A stretch of 64,000 bases of DNA from Parietichytrium sp. I65-24A (Eukaryota > Sar > Bigyra > Thraustochytrida > Thraustochytriidae): positions 248,001 through 312,000 of the forward strand of contig BLSF01000020.1 of assembly GCA_012862575.1 (NCBI GenBank), read 5' to 3'. The notes beneath the pieces are model-generated. The model worked only from the letters and a program-made list of their open reading frames with translations. It ran no database searches and was not told where the DNA came from. Position 1 is the first letter of the stretch, and each line of letters opens with the position of its first letter. Below are positions 19,705 to 29,300 of the stretch, in pieces. Both the position numbers and the translations under genes were made by a program.

Positions 19705-21660
19705 ATGACGGCGGCTCAGGAGCCTGTCGCAGGGGAGCCGCAGCCAGAGGGGGAAGTGGCCGAGCTTCCTCCTGCGCATCTCGCAATTTTGCAAACCATC
19801 AAGTCTTGTCAGCAGCAGAACGGTCTGAGGCACCGTGACTATCAGCGATATAGAGAGTATTGCGGCCGACGGCTCCGTCGCATCAGGAGCACGCTCGGAT
19901 TCAAATATGCTTCTCATCGATCGCCGTTTACCCTGAAGAGCGTGACTGCAGAATTGGCGCGGAAAGAACCCAAGTACTTGCTGATACCTCTGATGAACGC
20001 GGAGCGAGCTTGGAGTTATGCAATGCAGCTTAAGGACGAGACGCAAAGGGAGGCCGACGACCCGAGGAAGAGGCTACACCTGATCAAGCGTCTTGCAAAA
20101 GCTGCCATTTGGAGCTCTTCTCTGCGAGATCTTTGCCTTCAGGCTGCAGATGACCGAACCTGTCTCGAAGCGGAGGCATACGCTGCGTGGATGTCGGGTA
20201 CGATGCTTCTGGAAAAGGATATGTGGCAAAAAGCCTTCGAGCAATTCAACACCTCGAAAGAAATTTACGAGAAGCTGTCATCTGTCGGCTCCCCTGAGTC
20301 ACAGGAGCTGATGAAGGAGAAGGTTGACGAAATTGAACCACCACTGCGGTATTGCTCCTACAACCTTCAAAGGGAAAGCGGCCCAGGCGGAAACTCCCAG
20401 GAAGCTCTCAAGATCATGAAAGCGCAAGGCGCTGGCGGTGTAGGAAATGATTTACTCCAATCCAAGCTGAAGAAGGTCCTTGAGGAGAGCCGCAAAGAAG
20501 AAACCGAGAGCGCTTCCCAATTGTTGTGGAAGGGGGCTCCAGTGACAGTCAGGAGTGATAGTGCTCGTCTGAAACTCCTCGAAACCAGAGATGAGCGCCA
20601 AGAGCTATTCAAGCTTCTGAGTGAGTCAAGCTCTGTTGCGGCGGACAAGTCTCCGTCGGCAGGCGTTGAGTCTGACCAGGTTTCCCCGGTCGAGTCTGCC
20701 TATCTTGAGATGCTGTCGACGTTGGACTCCACCAGCAGTACAGTTCGCGAGGAATCCGCTCGACTTTTGAAGCAGCAGTCCTCTTCAATTGTTGTCACTG
20801 AGAAGATCACGGCGGAGACAGCCAGCATTTTAGGGTATTTGAAATCTGTCAAGCTTCAAGTCATTATCGAGCGCAATCGATTGTACGCAGATGCCGTTGG
20901 TGCCGGAATCGCTGACCGGATCTTCACTTCTGGCAGCAGTGAGGGCTCATCGGCCAAGCCCCAAGATCTTGTGTACATGTACGATCGTATTCTGCAGAAT
21001 GTGCAAGATCTTTTCGCTGTGATGGATCTGGAGGCAGAATCCAGTACAGGTGACTGGGAGCCATGGAACCCGCTTGACGTTACACCATCTTATCTCCGGA
21101 CCGTGCATGCAATTTGCCAGTCGTCCCGAACGTATTATATCGCACTCTGGTATGCTGGGCGAGGACGGTGGGCTGAGGCACTCGCGCTTTTAGATCACGG
21201 CACGGAGTTTGCCAGCGCGGCCGACGGAGAAGTGATGAGTCACCTGCAGGACATGGAGAAGGAGCGTCTCAAGGAAAGCTTTACTTCACTCAAGTCCAAC
21301 TTCCGTGCTGCCAAGTGCCTAATCACTGCCAAATCCTTTCTTACCAGGGTGCATGCGCAGTCTGATGATGCGACTAGCAAAGTCTCAAGCAAGTCATCTG
21401 TTCCGCAAATATGCTCCTTCCCGCCTGAAGTGGAGCCGGTCCCTTGCCATCCGCTCATCTTTGATCTTGCCTTTGCGGAGCTTCGAAACTCGATTGTGGA
21501 GACGTCCAAGGCGGATGCGAGAGAATCTGGCGCTAACAAGGCGTCCTCCCCGCGCTCAACGAGTGGTGCCGAGAGCCAGGCTTCGAGTGGTAAAGCGAAA
21601 GAAGCACAGCCATCATCCTGGTTCTCTGGCGCCAAAGGATGGTTTGGTGGAGGGCGATAG
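19705..21660 (+). CDS. SRP68: Signal recognition particle subunit SRP68
   Basis: This 651-residue protein (human 627) binds SRP RNA with its N-terminal domain and SRP72 with its C-terminal part, and acts in co-translational ER targeting. Recognisable N-terminal RNA-binding-domain sequence includes HRDYQRYREYCGRRLRRIR and LGFKYASHRSPF. The tetratricopeptide-like helices follow (AEAYAAWMSGTMLLEKDMW, ALKIMKAQG, RTYYIALWYAGRGRWAEALAL). The tail SWFSGAKGWFGGGR is Gly/Trp rich. The ATG at 19705 is the first in the frame and the N-terminus MTAAQEPVAGE is acidic and Pro rich, as is common in SRP68. No intron. Confidence 0.93.
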   Translation: MTAAQEPVAGEPQPEGEVAELPPAHLAILQTIKSCQQQNGLRHRDYQRYREYCGRRLRRIRSTLGFKYASHRSPFTLKSVTAELARKEPKYLLIPLMNAERAWSYAMQLKDETQREADDPRKRLHLIKRLAKAAIWSSSLRDLCLQAADDRTCLEAEAYAAWMSGTMLLEKDMWQKAFEQFNTSKEIYEKLSSVGSPESQELMKEKVDEIEPPLRYCSYNLQRESGPGGNSQEALKIMKAQGAGGVGNDLLQSKLKKVLEESRKEETESASQLLWKGAPVTVRSDSARLKLLETRDERQELFKLLSESSSVAADKSPSAGVESDQVSPVESAYLEMLSTLDSTSSTVREESARLLKQQSSSIVVTEKITAETASILGYLKSVKLQVIIERNRLYADAVGAGIADRIFTSGSSEGSSAKPQDLVYMYDRILQNVQDLFAVMDLEAESSTGDWEPWNPLDVTPSYLRTVHAICQSSRTYYIALWYAGRGRWAEALALLDHGTEFASAADGEVMSHLQDMEKERLKESFTSLKSNFRAAKCLITAKSFLTRVHAQSDDATSKVSSKSSVPQICSFPPEVEPVPCHPLIFDLAFAELRNSIVETSKADARESGANKASSPRSTSGAESQASSGKAKEAQPSSWFSGAKGWFGGGR

Positions 21661-22183
21661 AAATAAGGTTTCCATATCAGAATCCTTATTTCGAAACTTG
21701 GGATGCTATGTTGTTGAAATTCGCAACAGGTTTCAAGATACCGTGCAAGCTCGCCATCATTTTTTCCCCACCTTTTATAATGATAAGGCTTACTATTTTT
21801 TCCATTTTCTCACTACGTCTTTTGCACGTTGTCAAGAGACACCCCACAGCTGCTCACCGTCGTTCGCCTCCGCTGGGACTGGCCGAGAGGTCTCTTCCAA
21901 TCTCAGGTTCCACTTGTTGTCCGAGTCATAACGTGTCATAACGTGTCATAACGTGTCATAACGTGTTCCTGTGAGTAGTAGGTACCGGTACCACTGAGTA
22001 CCGGTCGTACTGCACGGCAGGCTGTTTCGACTTGTCACTTTCACTGTCAGTTTTGGCCCTCGCACTCGGGCTGCCAATACTGCCACCGATATCGGTGCAC
22101 TGGCAGTACAGAGACAGAGGACCTGCGAGCTTCGTAGAAGCGCCCGAAAGCGAGGATATAGCAACGGAGCTGTTTGTTGAAAC
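21661..22183. other. Intergenic region with 10-bp tandem repeat
   Basis: This 0.5-kb gap between two same-strand genes carries a GTCATAACGT tandem repeat (21925-21965), a GTAC cluster (21981-22011) and a TTCACTGTCAGT element (22040-22051) within 130 bp, 130-260 bp upstream of the IMPACT-domain gene. Confidence 0.6.
21925..21965 (+). repeat. GTCATAACGT tandem repeat, four copies
   Basis: Four perfect 10-bp copies. One unit per helical turn would put the word on the same DNA face each time. Confidence 0.9.
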
Positions 22184-22984
22184 ATGTCTCTCGATCCGTC
22201 CAATCCTGTTTCTTGCAAAAGCAGTGCTGTGTTGCGAGGTGATAAGAGCGTAACCATAGTTTTCGGATATCCTGTCACCGAAAAGCAAAGTCGTTTCCTC
22301 GCTGCGATCGCTTTCCCGGTTGCTAGTGCGCGGGAAGGCTCGGAAGCGATCGCTCTCTTGCGACAGCGTCCAGAGTTCGCCGGCGCGACCCACAAGATTG
22401 CTGCCTTCCGTGCTGTAGATAAGACTGATTTTATGGACGATGATGGCGAGGATCGGGCAGGCTCGAGGCTTCGAGGGACTCTAAAACGAGCTAAAGTGCT
22501 TGGTGTCGCAGCGGTTGTTGCGAGATGGTACGGAGGTGTCAATATTGGCAAGGCCAGATTTCACCATGTAGCTGAGCGGTGTCAGCTTCTATTGGGGGCA
22601 ATCGGACATACCCCAGAGCAGCCTATAACAGAAACGATGTGGAACATGCTTGGAAACGGGGAAGTACTTGGCTCAGGATCCGCATCCTCACCCAATCTCG
22701 GCGATCATGCTGAGGACCACACAGGACAGAGCACAAAAAGGAAAAATAGATTAGTTTCAAGCGAAACGGAGAGAGAAACTAAGCGCAAGAAAATGCTCCA
22801 AGCCGTGGAGAGAAGATTTGTGAAGCCAAACACACAAACTGCACAAAGTTCAACTAGTAGTGCCGCTAACGTGCTTGATCGCGAACGCCTTGGGACCCTC
22901 GGCTCTCGGCATTCGACTGACAGTAGAGTTCGCCCGGCTGCGGGAGTGGGAAGTTCAGATGTAGTTGATCTTACAGATAGTTGA
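22184..22984 (+). CDS. IMPACT/YigZ (UPF0029) domain protein with SUMO-interaction-like tail
   Basis: A 266-residue protein. Residues about 36-130 form the UPF0029/IMPACT N-terminal fold: SRFLAAIAFPV, ATHKIAAFRAV, DDDGEDRAGSRL and VVARWYGGVNIGKARF are all diagnostic. The RWD domain of yeast Yih1/human IMPACT is missing, so the Gcn1-binding role of those proteins cannot be assumed. After the domain come a Lys/Arg-rich stretch (STKRKNR, ETKRKKM) that could act as a nuclear localisation signal and a Ser-rich linker. The protein ends in VVDLTDS, a good match to a SUMO-interaction motif. The start ATG at 22184 is the first in frame. It converges with the MOSC gene with only a 40-bp gap. Confidence 0.85.
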   Translation: MSLDPSNPVSCKSSAVLRGDKSVTIVFGYPVTEKQSRFLAAIAFPVASAREGSEAIALLRQRPEFAGATHKIAAFRAVDKTDFMDDDGEDRAGSRLRGTLKRAKVLGVAAVVARWYGGVNIGKARFHHVAERCQLLLGAIGHTPEQPITETMWNMLGNGEVLGSGSASSPNLGDHAEDHTGQSTKRKNRLVSSETERETKRKKMLQAVERRFVKPNTQTAQSSTSSAANVLDRERLGTLGSRHSTDSRVRPAAGVGSSDVVDLTDS

Positions 22985-23024
22985 GGGACGTGCACACAGT
23001 TCGACATGTTTGAAGCTGGGACTA

Positions 23025-24137
23025 TCAAACGGATCTTCTTAGCTTGAAAATCAAAGCCAGTAGAATGATTGCGAAGAGTGCCTTGTTCTTCAGAAGCAAC
23101 TTGGTCAATTTTTGGGCAATCCGGAGCGGTGTGGAAAGAGCCGCTTCGTTGCGAACGAATTTATGTACGGCGATCTTGTCGCCGACCTTCACTTTTAATC
23201 CAGATGGAGGCGGCGAACTAAAGCCTACAAACACACCAAAAGTGGCACTGCTCCAAGAGCCCCACTCCTTATCATCTGCCTTCTCCGGGTATTCTGCAGC
23301 GAGTAGCTTATGCAGTTTGAGCTTGTCCTTGCGGTCAACCCATTCTCCGGTCGGCTGGCGCAAGGTGATGGTACATCTCGGGCATCGCTTAATCTGCACC
23401 AAATTCAAATCACCAATGCTAAATTGCTCCCAGGTCTCCTCATCCCAGGCGTCCCCTTGTTTGATCGGAGCAACCACGATATTGGCACGGAAAGATTGGA
23501 TAGGATACGAGTCCTCCATCTTGAGGTGTTTCGTAACGTACTGTTGGCTGGCACGGTTGGTAATTAAGAGTGGTGCAAAATCATGAAATCGAGACGAGCT
23601 GGACTGGAACTTTTCCTCTGTTGCACAGTTCTCTAGCACAGGGAACGTTGGAGGATAGTCTTTCATCTGACGCGCAGAGAATGTTCTCACAAGCTGATAT
23701 CGTGTAGGCTCCTTGCTTCTCTTGTCCTTGTCTGCTGCGTTCAAAAAAGCTGTGAGCCATTCGGACGCTTCATCGCTCACGTACTGCCCCTCTAATTGAC
23801 CTAGTTTCCAGTATGATCCTCCCCCGTTGGTGTCCGAGCAACCAATTGTCACCTTGTCGCCGTCACAAGGTTTATCGATATCAATCCTCAGCGAATGATT
23901 TTGTTCTGCGGCACTCAGCACGAGAGTTCGGCCCTCAAGACGAGTCTCAATCTTCAACAACCCTGGTAAACGCCGCGGGCTGATGCTCTCATTTTGGCTG
24001 TATCGCTTTCCTTCAGAGTCAACAATGCAAAAGGCTCTGTCAAGTTCCAAGCCGGCCTCAGACACGTTACACTCGTCCAGCTGGATCCCGCGGCAACCCT
24101 TGACTGGAAAGAGCCACACTTCCGCGACTTGATACAT
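23025..24137 (-). CDS. MOSC-domain molybdenum protein, mARC-like, with C-terminal membrane anchor
   Basis: A 370-residue protein with the MOSC N-terminal beta-barrel (VAEVWLFPVKGCRGIQLDE) and MOSC domain, as in mitochondrial amidoxime-reducing components, which reduce N-hydroxylated compounds with cytochrome b5. The molybdenum-site region is RCPRCTITLRQPTGEW with C252 and C255; the second is the likely Mo ligand by family analogy. SFRANIVV is also conserved. The C-terminus KALFAIILLALIFKLRR is one hydrophobic helix with basic flank, a tail-anchor arrangement; animal mARCs are anchored at the N-terminus instead. The ATG at 24137 fits the family start; the open frame runs 32 codons further to a TTG. 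Confidence 0.88.
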   Translation of the reverse strand: MYQVAEVWLFPVKGCRGIQLDECNVSEAGLELDRAFCIVDSEGKRYSQNESISPRRLPGLLKIETRLEGRTLVLSAAEQNHSLRIDIDKPCDGDKVTIGCSDTNGGGSYWKLGQLEGQYVSDEASEWLTAFLNAADKDKRSKEPTRYQLVRTFSARQMKDYPPTFPVLENCATEEKFQSSSSRFHDFAPLLITNRASQQYVTKHLKMEDSYPIQSFRANIVVAPIKQGDAWDEETWEQFSIGDLNLVQIKRCPRCTITLRQPTGEWVDRKDKLKLHKLLAAEYPEKADDKEWGSWSSATFGVFVGFSSPPPSGLKVKVGDKIAVHKFVRNEAALSTPLRIAQKLTKLLLKNKALFAIILLALIFKLRRSV

Positions 24138-24770
24138 CCTCGAGCCTGTTCCCGCCTTTAGTGTAGCGCGCTCTCGGCTCCCTCGCCTCTGGCAGATGCT
24201 GTACCCTGTAGTATATTGCCTCGCGCAGTGCAATGGAGCAATCCAATGCTGTTTTGCGGCGCGAGGTGCGATGACCGCCGAGGTTCACTGCCAGTGAATT
24301 ACCACTACTACCACTTGTGCGAGTTGTGCGAGTGACAAAAGTGACAAAAGACAGAAACGAATACAGCTACTAGATCTACTCTATCTATATTTACGCAGCC
24401 TACCACCTCTACCACCCCACCATGCGGGCATCTCAGGTCTACCTCGCATCCCACCCCACTACGGCACTAAACGACGACACACTGTACCAAGAGTACCAGG
24501 TACGCATTACCCAGCAATTGGTCGGACTGTATGGGGGTATGGGGGTCCAGGGAGTTGAACGAAGGCGATAGTACTGCGAACCTGCAGCACCCCACCTTCC
24601 GATAGGGTTTGTTTACGCTGCACTTCGTGGCTTCACTTAAACCTGCAGCGCTTGCGGCTCCTGTGGCGACTGTTCGCCTTTCGCACTTCCGGCGGACAAC
24701 GGAACTCTTCAACTCGGGTTATTTCTGTTGCCTCGCTGTCAAGTGGTAGCCTGTGAGAAACAGGGAAATC
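24138..24770. other. Divergent promoter region, MOSC / iron-ADH
   Basis: A 0.63-kb gap. It contains a perfect palindrome TTCACTGCCAGTGAA (24284-24298), which is two halves of the recurring TTCACTG element facing each other, and a GTAC cluster at about 24483-24503. No gene is seen. Confidence 0.5.
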
Positions 24771-26084
24771 ATGGCTTCGATTGCTCTCCCTCGTCGTATG
24801 CTTGTCGGAGGCGGAACAGTGCGGCAAACTGGTAAAGTTCTCCAAGAGCTCGGCTTAAAAAAGCCTTTGATTGTGACAGACCGATTTCTGGCTTCAAATG
24901 GCACGATAGCGTCTGTTCAGGCCACGCTCGAGTCATTTCAGTATGGCGTGTTTCAGGACACAATCCCAGACCCGACCACTGACAGTATCGAGGCACTACG
25001 GGAGGAAATCATTCGGGGAGGATACGACTCGCTGGTAAGTCTAGCCGGGCTTTTGTTGGAGAGGACCTGCGAACGCTGACAACGTATTTATGCGTGGTGT
25101 CTCGTCGACTCTAGCTCGCTGTCGGAGGGGGTAGCCCAATGGACTCTGCCAAGGCGGCGGGCGTTCTTGCGGTCCATGGCGGTAAGATGCGGGATTATAA
25201 GGCTCCCTTTCAGATGGATGCTCCATCGATTCCGGTTGTTTGTGTTCCGACAACTGCAGGCACAGGAAGTGAAGTTACCAAGTTTACAATTGTTTCCGAT
25301 AGCGCTACGGATGAAAAGATGCTCTGTGCTGGGCTCGCGGTACGTTACTAGTGGGGAACAGAAACATGGATTGCTCCGCTTCTCGCTAACATTTTTAGAT
25401 CTGTCAAAGTATCTCCCAATCGCAGCCATCGTTGACTACGAGCTTACGCTATCCCTTCCGAAGGACATGACCGGTTTTGTTGGCGTGGACGCTGCTTGTC
25501 ATGCTTTCGAAGCATACGTCAGTGCTAAGCGAAACACATTTTCTCAAGGGCTTGCTCTGTCTTCCCTCTCCCGTATAAGCAGAAATTTGCGTCAAGTATG
25601 TGAGGATGGTTCTGATCGGAAGGCACGAGAGGCAATGATGCTTGCAAGCACGGAGGCGGGCATGGCGTTTTCTAATGCTTCTGTAACCCTTATTCATGGC
25701 ATGTCTCGGCCACTTGGCGCGCTCTTTCACGTGCCTCACGGCCTTTCCAATGCCATGTTGGCTCCCAAGCTCACTGAGTTTTCGGTCCCGGGAGCCACTG
25801 AGCTCTACGGGGATGTTGCCCGAGCAATGGAACTCTGCCCCGTTGGTTGCAGCGACGAGGATGCCGCTGAGTCGTTCTCAAAGGGTCTTTATGACCTTTG
25901 CCGAGATCTTCAGATCCCGAGCCTGCAAAAGTGGGGAATTGCAGAAGAGAAGTTTATGCAAGCTGTACCATGGATGGCGAAAGCAGCTTTAGCAAGTGGC
26001 TCACCAAACAACAACCCAATCATTCCTTCTCAAGCCCAGGTTGAGCAGCTTTATATGGACGTATGGAGGGCAGGCTCGATATAG
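24771..26084 (+). CDS. Iron-containing alcohol dehydrogenase, 3 exons
   Basis: A 387-residue group III (Fe-dependent) NAD(P)-linked alcohol dehydrogenase. Exons are 24771-25034, 25115-25339 and 25410-26084; the introns are 80 nt (GTAAGT...CTAG) and 70 nt (GTACGT...AAAG). Joining gives DSLLAVGGGSPMDSAKAAGV (nucleotide loop), PTTAGTGSE, and IVDYELTLSLPKDMTGFVGVDAACHAFEAY. The four metal ligands are D190, H194, H259 and H273, with FucO-like spacing. The second intron must skip a nearer AG at 25398, which would break the frame. The ATG at 24771 (MASIALPRRM) is the first in frame. Substrate is unknown; relatives act on short-chain alcohols, lactaldehyde or 4-hydroxybutyrate. Confidence 0.92.
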
Positions 26085-26332
26085 GTATGCAAATACTCTT
26101 TCGCGTCGCTGATCATAGACCTCTCAAAGGCATGCTTCTTTCCGCAATCTCTCAAGCTGTTTGACAGAAGTTTAATATATATCTTATAAAAGAGCGCGAT
26201 TTGAATCAAGGGCCAAAAATGATTTCCTTCTCTTTATTTTCTGAACCTTGTGAGCACTAAAGTCAGAATGACAACTTCCGAACGAGAGGATGTTCTAGGT
26301 CTAGCAGCTCCCACACTACTCGTAGAGAGCGA

Positions 26333-29300
26333 TTAAACGTCTTGCATTCGCCTTGCGTGAGCGATTCTAGACCCCGACCCAGCGGATACGCTTGATCGTG
26401 CAAACGCCTCCTGGAGGGCATCACGAAGATCGCCCAATCGCACAGTTCGGTTCAGATGCTTAGCAAAGTCCTGAGAGTGTTTGCTTTTCTCGAGTAAAGC
26501 CGTTTTAAAAAGGTGTATTAATCTAAGCTCCTTTCCCGCCGCTTTGGAGCGTCGGACCATGTGCTCCAACTTTTGATTATACTCTGTGAGGGGCTTCAAA
26601 ACCGTTTCTCTGTACTGTTCTTCTACCTTTGGCCGCTCCTCTTCTAATGCTCTAGATTGCCTTTCAAGTGCTTCATACTTCAAGCGCTCATTTTCCGCTT
26701 GTACGAATTCAAGATCGCGTTGGAAGCGATACATAGCTCCTAATTCGCTTGACTGGTTTCCGGCCTTGAAATGCAGGAGTTGTAGCTGAGCCCAAACTTC
26801 GCTTGCAAATTCCATACGTTCCGCACGGGCCATCACTCGCTGAAGAGGAGAAAACTCCTCCCACCTAGACGGAAGGTTGGATCGATCCTCAACCCACTTT
26901 GCCGCGGCAGGTGGAGGGTTGCGCGTTCGACTTGCTTCGCGTACTGGCACGGAAAATCCGGCCCGCACAAGCACAAGCCTCAGCAGCTCCTTATTCACAT
27001 CCTCCTCCAATGGTAAAGAAAGTATATCATCTTTGGTGAGCTCGTGGCAGCCAACCCCAAAGCCCTCTTGAGGTGGATTAGTTACTCCGCCAAGCTCCAA
27101 CTCCAACATTTCGATTTCATCATAGATTTTCAACGCATTGGTATACCAGCGCTTCGTTTCCGCGAGATCAGCCAAAGCGGCACTCTCGACGTGGAACGGA
27201 CCCTTTTCTAGCAAGAGCTTCCAACCTGCGACCACCACAGAGCTACATGTGGACTCAATTTGCGTACAAAGGGCCTTCACTTTTTGCTTGAATCTCATTT
27301 CAGCTTGCATGTAAGCAGCATGGGCCTCGGCCTGTTGCTGAAGAAACAGGCTGGACGCCCCCTTGCGCTCTTGCTCTTCAAGCTTGTCGGCAATGGAGGC
27401 GCAAGTGATAAAGAATTCTTCTTTCATCATTTTCCAGACCTCTGCTTCGCGCCGCCTCACAGCTTCCATCACTTTCATCTCGCGGGCAAAGCCTATGGCT
27501 CTTTGTTGATGAGACCGCAGTGGGAGAAACTTTTCTAGTATATTTTTGGTTTCGAGAAATTCTAGCCTCATAGCGCGCTGCTGATGAGACGCTCTGAAGT
27601 ACACCCTCAATAATTCATTGAGAACAGCCTCTTTGTTTCTCAGCCCTTGAATAAAACCAGCAAAATATGTACCTTCTGTCACATTCTTTTCGTAGTCCAA
27701 GATGGCACGCATGTATGCTTCTTCAGCAGCCATCCAAGAGCGCTCGTACTCTTCGTCCATTCTCATTTTTCTCGCTTGCTGAAGTTGCAAGCGTTTTTCA
27801 TCAAACGCTAAATTTTGCACCAGTTTTTCAGCGGGGACATCGTCGGCGGTTATGCGCTTCACTGCGCCCTGCAGTGCATCTTGCGCCTTAACAAGAGACT
27901 CACTGTTGATTGTTCGAATCTCACGAACCTTTTCTGTGTGTCTGATCCAACGATTTTGGGTTACTTTCACCATTACATCTTGCATCACCCCGATCAAGAT
28001 GTCTACGGCGCACGATGTTGCCTCGCGGCGAAGCTTTACCCGGCTTTCAAAAGCGTGTTTTCCCTGCCCAGCCCTTTTGGCGGACGCGACAGCAAGAAAG
28101 AGGTTCAGGGAGACGAGAGCTTCCCTTTTCCTCAAAAGGACCGCAAGGGATTGCCAACGCCAAACAGCCCTCTTGTGCAGCTCGTCATAATCATGAACGC
28201 GACGAATTTCTACAAGTTCGTTGCGTCGCTTTTGTCGCTCTTGATGCACAGCCTTCAGACTTTCCAACATTACTCCGTTCGCCGCCTCAATCTGGGCAAC
28301 CTGCGCCCTATATTCCGCATCGTATTTTGCCTTTCGTTCATTACATAAGGCCCGCAAGTCGCTCATCTCCTGCAAAACCTGTGCCTCCGCTTCCCTATCA
28401 CATTTCGAAACCGTTTCAAGTCCGTCAAGGCAAAGATTTGACGGGCCCAATCTAGCGTTGTCGGCTGAGAATATGTCCATGTTCCTCACCGTGCAGCCAT
28501 TTGGCAGCTTAACTACATCCTTGCCACCCTCGGATGACAGGAGCAAAAGATGCATCGGAGTGTTTGACAGTTCCATGGTAGAGCAAAGCGATCGGATCTC
28601 AGAGACCATGTCAGCGCGATTTGTCAGGAAATGTATTGAATCACAACCCGTCATATTTTCGATGCAATGGCGGTGTACACCTTCCAGAGATACATTTTCG
28701 CATCCGCTTCCATCGGACATGCTTAACTCTGCCACCCACTCTTGGGCAAGTGAAAGGTCGTCTGCATTGAAAGATGTCAAATGAACTGCCTCGCCACGGC
28801 ACATTCCGATAAGTAGCACCTCGCCCCCATTTTTACACAGTGTGCGTACAAATCCGTCCGTCGGGCTCAAGAAAGACCGCAGAGAATATTTTGCGCGAAA
28901 AAACATCTGATCTTCTTGCATGTTTGGAGAGCAGTCAATGACAATCGCGCCCCTGAATCCTTTGAACTCAACCCAGGAGCACTTTCTTGCTTTTTCCTCC
29001 AGGGTATCAAGCTTCTCTACTGGTATAGACGGAGGAAGATATTTGGGCAAGGGTGTCGGCTGCGCTCTTCGCAGGAGAGATTGTATCTCGACTTCGCTCT
29101 GCTCCGAGGTCCACGAAATATTTCTCGCCTCCGGGCGCATCGGGAAGTCAAAAACTTTTCCATTCTGAATCGCCGTTTTCGCGCTCCAGCACAGTCTATT
29201 AGATTCACGAGAAAGTGCCCCAGAAATGAGCCAGTCCGAATGAAGAGCCCGCCACTCCACGGTGATGAGCGACCTTGCAGAGATTTCGTCGCTTTCCTCC

